Part shown: one piece after another, positions 58,924 through 64,000 of the stretch | Layout: each line of letters starts with the position of its first letter | How positions within the stretch are numbered: the first letter of the stretch is position 1 | Assembly: GCF_008124835.1 (NCBI RefSeq) | Contig: NZ_VNHW01000002.1 | Coordinates: 186,001-250,000 of the forward strand | Reading direction: 5' to 3' | DNA length: 64,000 bases | Source: Blastococcus xanthinilyticus | GTDB lineage: Bacteria > Actinomycetota > Actinomycetes > Mycobacteriales > Geodermatophilaceae | Program-made: the position numbers and the translations under genes | Notes under the pieces: generated by a model | Seen by the model: only the letters and a program-made list of their open reading frames with translations | What the model was told of the DNA's origin: nothing | Database searches by the model: none

Positions 58924-60111
58924 GTGGCCTCCCTGCTCGCACGCCTGCCCCTCCGGCGGGACGCCGGGGCAGCCGTGCGGTCCGCTCCCGTCGCGGTCGG
59001 AGCGGCGGCCGCCGTCACCGTCGCCGGGCTGGTCGGGCTGGGCCTCGCGCTCGTCGTCGTCCAGACGCTGGACCCCGGCGGCGGCATGTCGGTCGGCGCG
59101 TCCGGCCGGCTCGCCGGGCAGCTGTGGTTGCTCGCGCAGGGCGCCGAGCTGCGGTTGCCGTCCGGCCCGCTGGTGCTCGCGCCGCTGCTGCTGACGCTGC
59201 TGGTGGCCCGCGGCCTGGTCTGGGCCGGCCGGGTGGCCGTCCGGGTGCTCGACGACGACGCCGGAGGGGGGCGCGTGCTCCGCGCGGCCGGGGCGGTCGT
59301 CGCCACGCACCTGGCGCTCACCTGGCTGCTCGCGCTGGCCGTCGGCGACGAGGCGGCCGGGATCGGCTGGCTGCGCACGGTGCTGGTCCCGAGCGGCCTG
59401 GCGCTGCTCGCGGTGGCCTGGGGAGCGGGCCGTGAGTCGGGGCTGGTGGACACCGCCCTGGACCGGCTGCCGGAGGTCGTCCGACCGGTGTCCCTCGGTG
59501 TGCTCGCCGGCCTCCTCGCCGCGCTCGCCCTGGCGTTCGTCGTCGTCGCCGTCGCGGTGGCCAGCGACGCCGCCGGCTACGCGGCGCTGTCGGGGTCGCT
59601 CGGCGGCGCCGGCGCGGGCGCGGTCGGGCTGCTGGGCCTCGGCGTCCTCCTCCTGCCGAACGCGGCCGCCGCCGTCCTGGGGCTGGCGGCCGGCCCCGGC
59701 TTCTCCGTGGGCAGCGGCACGCTCGTCTCCGTCCACGGCGTGACCCTCGGATCCGTGCCGGCCCTGCCGCTGCTGGCCGGGCTGCCGGACACCCAGGCGG
59801 TGCCGCTGGTCGCGTTCGTCTCCCAGGCGGTCCCCGCCGTGGCCGGGCTCGTGGCCGGGACGACACTGGCCCGCCGCCTCGCGCCGGGCTCCGGCGGATC
59901 GGTGGTGGCCGGCCTCGCCGGGCTGCTCGCCGGCTCCCTCCTCGGGCTGGCCGCGGGCGTGCTGGCGTGGACCGCCGGCGGCTCGCTGGGCGACGGTGCG
60001 CTCGCGCAGGTCGGCGCGCCACCGGTGGCCACCGGCATCGCGTTCGCCGCGCAGGCCGGCATCGCCGCGGCCCTGGCGGCGGCGGTGACCCGCTGGCGGG
60101 CCCGGGGCTGA
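58924..60111 (+). CDS. perM: DUF6350 integral membrane protein (PerM-like)
   Basis: A 395-aa, almost wholly hydrophobic protein with about ten predicted helices. It lies directly upstream of purN, as M. tuberculosis perM (Rv0955) does; PerM helps stabilise the division protein FtsB and is needed for persistence. Identification rests on position, size and membrane profile. GGAGG precedes the GTG. Confidence 0.75.
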   Translation: MASLLARLPLRRDAGAAVRSAPVAVGAAAAVTVAGLVGLGLALVVVQTLDPGGGMSVGASGRLAGQLWLLAQGAELRLPSGPLVLAPLLLTLLVARGLVWAGRVAVRVLDDDAGGGRVLRAAGAVVATHLALTWLLALAVGDEAAGIGWLRTVLVPSGLALLAVAWGAGRESGLVDTALDRLPEVVRPVSLGVLAGLLAALALAFVVVAVAVASDAAGYAALSGSLGGAGAGAVGLLGLGVLLLPNAAAAVLGLAAGPGFSVGSGTLVSVHGVTLGSVPALPLLAGLPDTQAVPLVAFVSQAVPAVAGLVAGTTLARRLAPGSGGSVVAGLAGLLAGSLLGLAAGVLAWTAGGSLGDGALAQVGAPPVATGIAFAAQAGIAAALAAAVTRWRARG

Positions 60112-60172
60112 CCACGGTCCCGTCGAGAGGTCCGCGCCGAGCCTGCGGGGCGGGCGGGCGACGGGGTCCTTA

Positions 60173-60178
60173 TAGGGT
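60173..60178 (+). promoter_or_regulatory. purN: -10-like box of purN
   Basis: TAGGGT (inside CTTATAGGGT) lies 7 nt before the GTG at 60186: leaderless layout. No PurR-type or purine riboswitch sequence can fit in between. Confidence 0.55.
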
Positions 60179-60185
60179 CGGGGGC

Positions 60186-60809
60186 GTGCCAGCCGACGAG
60201 CCCTCGCACCGGGCCAGGCTCGTCGTCCTCCTCTCCGGCACCGGATCGCTGTGCGCCGCCCTCCTCGACGCGACCGACGACCCGGCCTACCCGGCCACCG
60301 TGGTGGCCGTGGGCGCCGACCGGGACGCCGCCGGCCTCGAGCACGCCCGCCGGCGCGGGGTGCCGACCTTCGTCTGCGCCCTCGGCGACTCCCCGGACCG
60401 GGCCGCGTGGGACCGTGCGCTCGCCGCCCGGATCGCCGGCTTCGCGCCCGATCTGGTCGTCTCGGCCGGTTTCATGAAGATCGTCGGCCCCGCCGTCCTC
60501 GCGGCGTTCGGGGGCCGGCTGATCAACACCCACCCGGCGCTGCTGCCGGCGTTCCCCGGTGCCCACGCGGTGCGCGACGCGCTCGCCGCCGGCGCGCAGG
60601 TCACCGGGTCCACCGTGCACCTGGTCGACGCCGGGGTCGACACCGGGCCGGTCCTGGCCCAGCGCGAGGTGCCCGTCCGCCCCGGGGACGACGAGACGAG
60701 CCTGCACGAACGCATCAAGACCGTGGAGCGCGAGCTCCTGGTGGGGACGGTGGCGCAGCTCGTCACCGACCCCCCGACCAGCCCGTCCCAGAGCAGGAAG
60801 AGCCCCTGA
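60186..60809 (+). CDS. purN: Phosphoribosylglycinamide formyltransferase
   Basis: It formylates GAR with 10-formyl-THF in purine synthesis. The 207-aa protein has [18 protein letters not shown] (phosphate loop), [20 protein letters not shown] with the catalytic Asn-His, and [20 protein letters not shown] with the Asp. The stop overlaps the purH ATG by one base. Confidence 0.97.
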   Translation: MPADEPSHRARLVVLLSGTGSLCAALLDATDDPAYPATVVAVGADRDAAGLEHARRRGVPTFVCALGDSPDRAAWDRALAARIAGFAPDLVVSAGFMKIVGPAVLAAFGGRLINTHPALLPAFPGAHAVRDALAAGAQVTGSTVHLVDAGVDTGPVLAQREVPVRPGDDETSLHERIKTVERELLVGTVAQLVTDPPTSPSQSRKSP

Positions 60810-62359
60810 TGAGCGACCGCAGCCCCATCCGCCGTGCCCTGCTGGGGGTCTACGACAAGACCGGGATCGAGGAGCTGGCCCGTGGGCTGGCCGCCGCCGG
60901 GGTCGAGCTGGTGAGCACCGGCGCCACCGCCCGCCGCATCGCCGACGCCGGGATCCCCGTCACGCCGGTCGAGCAGGTCACCGGGTTCCCCGAGTGCCTG
61001 GACGGGCGGGTCAAGACGCTGCACCCGGCCGTGCACGCCGGCATCCTCGCCGACCGGCGCCTCCCTGCGCACGTCGCCCAGCTCGAGGAGCTCGGCATCG
61101 CGGCCTTCGACCTCGTGGTCGTCAACCTGTACCCGTTCACCGAGACGGTGGCCTCCGGGGCCAGCACCGACGAGTGCGTCGAGCAGATCGACATCGGCGG
61201 GCCGGCGATGGTGCGGGCGGCGGCGAAGAACCACCCGTCGGTCGCCGTCGTCGTCGACCCGGCGCGCTACGGCGACGTCCTCGCCGCGGTGACCGCCGGC
61301 GGGTTCACCCTCGCCGAGCGGCAGGGGCTCGCGGCCGCCGCCTTCCGGCACACCGCGAGCTACGACATCGCCGTCGCGTCGTGGATGGGCAGCGTGCTCG
61401 CCCCCGAGGGGACGACGGACTTCCCGGCGTGGGTGGGCGGCAGCTGGGAGCGCGCGGACGTGCTGCGCTACGGCGAGAACCCGCACCAGGCGGCGGCGCT
61501 GTACCGCGCCGAGCGGCCCGGGCTCGCGCACGCCGAGCAGCTGCACGGCAAGGAGATGTCCTACAACAACTACGTCGACACCGACGCCGCCTGGCGGGCC
61601 GCCCACGACCACGACGAGGCGTGCGTGGCGATCATCAAGCACGCCAACCCCTGCGGCATCGCCGTCGGCGCCGACATCGCCGCGGCGCACCGCAAGGCGC
61701 ACGCCTGCGACCCGGTGTCGGCGTTCGGCGGGGTCATCGCCGCCAACCGCGAGGTCGACCTCACGATGGCCGAGCAGGTGGCGGAGGTCTTCACCGAGGT
61801 GCTGGTCGCCCCGTCGTTCACCGACGACGCGGTGCGGGTGCTGACCGGCAAGAAGAACATCCGGCTGCTCCGGCTGCCGCACCTGCCCGACGCCGGCCCC
61901 GAGCTCCGCCCGATCAGCGGCGGGCTGCTGCTGCAGACCCGCGACCGCATCGACGCCGCGGGCGACGACCCGACCACCTGGCGGCTGGCCACCGGTGAGC
62001 CGCTGGACGCCGCCGGCCTCGACGACCTCGTCTTCGCCTGGCGGGCGGTGCGCGCGGTGAAGAGCAACGCGATCCTGCTGGCGCACGACCGGGCCACCGT
62101 CGGCGTCGGCATGGGCCAGGTCAACCGGGTCGACTCCGCGCGCCTGGCCGTGGCCCGGGCGGGCGAGCGGGCCGCCGGGGCGGTCGCCGCCTCCGACGCG
62201 TTCTTCCCGTTCGCCGACGGGCTGCAGGTGCTCCTCGACGCCGGGGTGCGTGCGGTCGTGCAGCCCGGGGGATCGGTGCGCGACGAGGAGGTCGTCGCCG
62301 CGGCCGCGGCGGCCGGCGTGCCGCTGTACCTGACCGGCACCCGCCACTTCGCCCACTGA
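60809..62359 (+). CDS. purH: Bifunctional AICAR formyltransferase/IMP cyclohydrolase
   Basis: It does the last two steps of IMP synthesis. The 516-aa protein has the N-terminal cyclohydrolase ([27 protein letters not shown]) and the C-terminal transformylase, with the Lys-His pair in [23 protein letters not shown] and VKSNAILL. Together with guaB-guaA at 31-36 kb the window covers much of the end of GMP synthesis, in two operons. Confidence 0.98.
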   Translation: MSDRSPIRRALLGVYDKTGIEELARGLAAAGVELVSTGATARRIADAGIPVTPVEQVTGFPECLDGRVKTLHPAVHAGILADRRLPAHVAQLEELGIAAFDLVVVNLYPFTETVASGASTDECVEQIDIGGPAMVRAAAKNHPSVAVVVDPARYGDVLAAVTAGGFTLAERQGLAAAAFRHTASYDIAVASWMGSVLAPEGTTDFPAWVGGSWERADVLRYGENPHQAAALYRAERPGLAHAEQLHGKEMSYNNYVDTDAAWRAAHDHDEACVAIIKHANPCGIAVGADIAAAHRKAHACDPVSAFGGVIAANREVDLTMAEQVAEVFTEVLVAPSFTDDAVRVLTGKKNIRLLRLPHLPDAGPELRPISGGLLLQTRDRIDAAGDDPTTWRLATGEPLDAAGLDDLVFAWRAVRAVKSNAILLAHDRATVGVGMGQVNRVDSARLAVARAGERAAGAVAASDAFFPFADGLQVLLDAGVRAVVQPGGSVRDEEVVAAAAAAGVPLYLTGTRHFAH

Positions 62360-62370
62360 GCGGCGGCACG

Positions 62371-63003
62371 GTGATCAGCACCCGGCCGCACGTCGGGCCG
62401 CCGGAGGCCGGCGCCGTGGTGGAGGACGAGGACTTCGCGCGGGTCGACTGGTGGGGGGCCGAGCTCGACGGGGTCACCTTCACCCGCTGCCGGTTCGACG
62501 ACGCTGGGCTGGAGGAGCTGGTCACCCGGCGCTGCGTGTTCGACCAGTGCGTGCTCACCGGCGTGCGGATGGCCGGCGCCCGGCACCTGGGCTCGGCGTT
62601 CCTCTCCTGCCGCTTCGACCGGGCCCGGCTCATCGACGTCACCTGGGCGGGCTGCAAGCTCACCGGCTCGCAGTTCCCGGGCGCGCAGCTGCGGCCGATG
62701 ACGGCGACGGACTGCGACTGGAGCTACGCCGCGCTGCGGGGGGCGGACCTGTCCGGGCTCGACCTGTCCGGGCAGCGGTTCCGCGACGCCGACCTCACCG
62801 ACGCCGACCTGCGCGAGTGCGACCTCACCGGCGCCGACCTGGACCGCGCGCGGCTGCAGGGCGCCAAGCTGCGGGGCACCGACCTGCGCGGCGCCTCGAC
62901 CGACGAGGTCAACTGGCGGGCGTTCGACCTCACCGGCGTCCGCCTGGACCTGGCGCAGGCCGTGCAGTTCACCCGCTCCCACGGCGCCCTGGTCGGCGAC
63001 TAG
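62371..63003 (+). CDS. Pentapeptide-repeat protein
   Basis: A 210-aa right-handed beta-helix protein. Pentapeptide A(D/N)LxX repeats are clear at about residues 125-185 (ADLSGLDLSGQRFRDADLTDADLREC...). The earlier half has degenerate repeats with F or V at the centre position. Size and pattern are like MfpA/Qnr proteins, which mimic DNA and shield gyrase, but many such proteins have other roles. It lies 12 bp after purH, and its stop overlaps the convergent gene in a CTAG. Confidence 0.85.
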   Translation: MISTRPHVGPPEAGAVVEDEDFARVDWWGAELDGVTFTRCRFDDAGLEELVTRRCVFDQCVLTGVRMAGARHLGSAFLSCRFDRARLIDVTWAGCKLTGSQFPGAQLRPMTATDCDWSYAALRGADLSGLDLSGQRFRDADLTDADLRECDLTGADLDRARLQGAKLRGTDLRGASTDEVNWRAFDLTGVRLDLAQAVQFTRSHGALVGD

Positions 63004-63497
63004 CGCGGGTACCGCGGCCCGGTGAGCAGCGCCTTGAGCGAGCCGAGCAGCCCGAGGGCGGCGACGGCGACGGCGCACCAGAACCCGGGCGCGACGCCCG
63101 CGACGTCCCAGCCGGCGTCGGCCAGCAGGGCCAGCACGGCGGCGGTGACGATCCCGCTGACCACCAGCGCGACGAGCCCCAGGAAGCGGTGGGTGCGCGC
63201 GGGCAGCCACAGCAGGATGCCCAGCACCAGCAGCACGCCGCCGCCGAGGACGACGGCGAGCGGGCGCCAGCCGCCGGCCTCGAACATGCTGCCGAAGTCC
63301 TCGAACTCGTCGCGCACCAGCGTCCAGCCGCTGGCGTCGCGGTCGCGCAGCCACTCCGGCAGCAGGCTGATGGCGGCGGCGATCCCGGCGAGGATGAGCA
63401 GCAACCCGCCCAGGCTCTCCGGGCCGCGGAAGGCCACCGGCCGGTCGGAGTAGACCGGCGCCGTGGCGCCGGTCGGGGGCTGTTCGCGCTGCGTCAT
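63000..63497 (-). CDS. Small four-helix membrane protein
   Basis: A 165-aa protein from ATG 63497 with GAGAGG upstream. Hydrophobic segments are at about 30-46, 77-96, 104-123 and 131-153. A loop (about 48-75) is acidic and Trp-rich. No family was recognised. It lies between purH/pentapeptide and folD. Confidence 0.72.
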   Translation of the reverse strand: MTQREQPPTGATAPVYSDRPVAFRGPESLGGLLLILAGIAAAISLLPEWLRDRDASGWTLVRDEFEDFGSMFEAGGWRPLAVVLGGGVLLVLGILLWLPARTHRFLGLVALVVSGIVTAAVLALLADAGWDVAGVAPGFWCAVAVAALGLLGSLKALLTGPRYPR

Positions 63498-63580
63498 GCC
63501 GCACCTCTCGCACGGGCCGGGTCGGGGCACCCGCCACCACGACCCTAGGGCCGCACCAGCCCCGGCGGCATCCCCTCCGG

Positions 63581-63586
63581 CACACT
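63581..63586 (+). promoter_or_regulatory. folD: -10-like box of folD
   Basis: CACACT lies 6 nt before the GTG at 63593. The match to TANNNT is imperfect. Confidence 0.3.
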
Positions 63587-63592
63587 GTCGAC

Positions 63593-64000
63593 GTGCCCGC
63601 GACGATCCTGGACGGCAAGGCCACCGCGGCGGCGATCCGCACCGAGCTCGCCGGGCGGGTGGCCGCCCTGGCCGCGGCCGGCCACCGCCCGGGCCTGGGC
63701 ACGCTGCTGGTCGGCGACGACCCGGGCAGCCGCTGGTACGTCGGCGCCAAGCACTCCGACTGCGCCCAGGTCGGCATCGCGAGCATCCAGCGCGAGCTGC
63801 CGGCCACGGCCACCGGGGCCGACGTGCTCGCCGTGGTCGCCGAGCTCAACGCCGACCCGGCGTGCACCGGGTACATCGTCCAGCTCCCGCTGCCGGCGGG
63901 CATCGAGGAGAGCGCCGTCCTGGAGGCGATGGACCCGGCCAAGGACGCCGACGGGCTGCACCCGGTCAACCTCGGCCGCCTGGTGCTGAACGTCCCCGGG
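63593..64000 (+). CDS. folD: Methylenetetrahydrofolate dehydrogenase/cyclohydrolase FolD, N-terminal part
   Basis: It makes 10-formyl-THF, the one-carbon donor used by PurN and PurH upstream. The first 136 codons are present and the gene runs off the window. [30 protein letters not shown] with the catalytic Tyr and Lys, GYIVQLPLP and [17 protein letters not shown] are all typical. The NADP-binding C-terminal half is not visible. Confidence 0.96.
   Translation, partial: MPATILDGKATAAAIRTELAGRVAALAAAGHRPGLGTLLVGDDPGSRWYVGAKHSDCAQVGIASIQRELPATATGADVLAVVAELNADPACTGYIVQLPLPAGIEESAVLEAMDPAKDADGLHPVNLGRLVLNVPG

Overview
The window comes from a very GC-rich actinobacterial chromosome. The evidence is strong third-position G/C, many GTG starts, a WhiB-type regulator, a BldM-type regulator, a bifunctional NAD(P)H-hydrate repair enzyme, a GroEL1-type chaperonin with a His-rich tail, and gene order shared with Mycobacterium and Streptomyces. 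The combination suggests the Geodermatophilaceae or a close relative; this is inference, because no 16S gene is present. No tRNA, rRNA, insertion sequence, prophage or CRISPR array was seen.

Layout. 1-7.0 kb is the end of the S10/spc/alpha ribosomal block: secY (partial), adk, map, infA, rpmJ, rpsM, rpsK, rpsD, rpoA, rplQ, truA. 7.0-11.4 kb is an insert between truA and rplM holding an SDR protein and molybdenum-cofactor genes (mobA, fdhD, a mogA/moaB-type gene, moaC, moeA); a small beta-carbonic anhydrase follows. 12.0-16.2 kb holds rplM-rpsI and the UDP-GlcNAc genes glmM and glmS. 16.3-27 kb holds acpS, nnrD, alr, a membrane-anchored hydrolase, a family 4 uracil-DNA glycosylase and the t6A genes tsaE, tsaB and tsaD with rimI. 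27-31 kb is the CIRCE-controlled groES-groEL1, then whiB3/whiD and bldM-like genes, then a repeat-rich gap. 31-36 kb is a DUF5319 gene with guaB, guaB3 and guaA.

36-48.6 kb is accessory: a WYL regulator divergent from a hydrolase, a cation exchanger with an Asp/Asn-Gly loop, a PspC envelope-stress cluster with its own two-component system, a short-chain fatty-acid transporter facing a Tat-exported acetamidase/formamidase, a serine hydrolase, a PIG-L deacetylase, and an ECF41 sigma factor with its carboxymuconolactone-decarboxylase-like partner. 48.6-64 kb returns to conserved order: chorismate mutase, pcrA/uvrD1, an M23 peptidase, sucC-sucD, a proline-rich Rv0954-like membrane protein, a PerM-like (DUF6350) protein, purN-purH, a pentapeptide protein and folD (partial).

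The most interesting signals are regulatory. (1) A 20-codon leader ORF containing Phe-Phe-Tyr sits before an intrinsic terminator upstream of chorismate mutase, and looks like an aromatic amino-acid attenuator. (2) A 79-bp double-palindrome element occurs twice, 76/79 identical, each time at the 3' end of a highly expressed gene. (3) The place where related genomes carry sigD/shbA is a non-coding patch with a 23-bp hairpin and 87-bp tandem repeats. (4) A strong terminator separates groES from groEL. (5) A close match to an ECF41 promoter lies before the ECF41 operon. (6) A palindromic candidate operator lies between the WYL regulator and its divergent neighbour. (7) A recurring -10-like hexamer 6-8 nt before start codons suggests that leaderless mRNAs are common.
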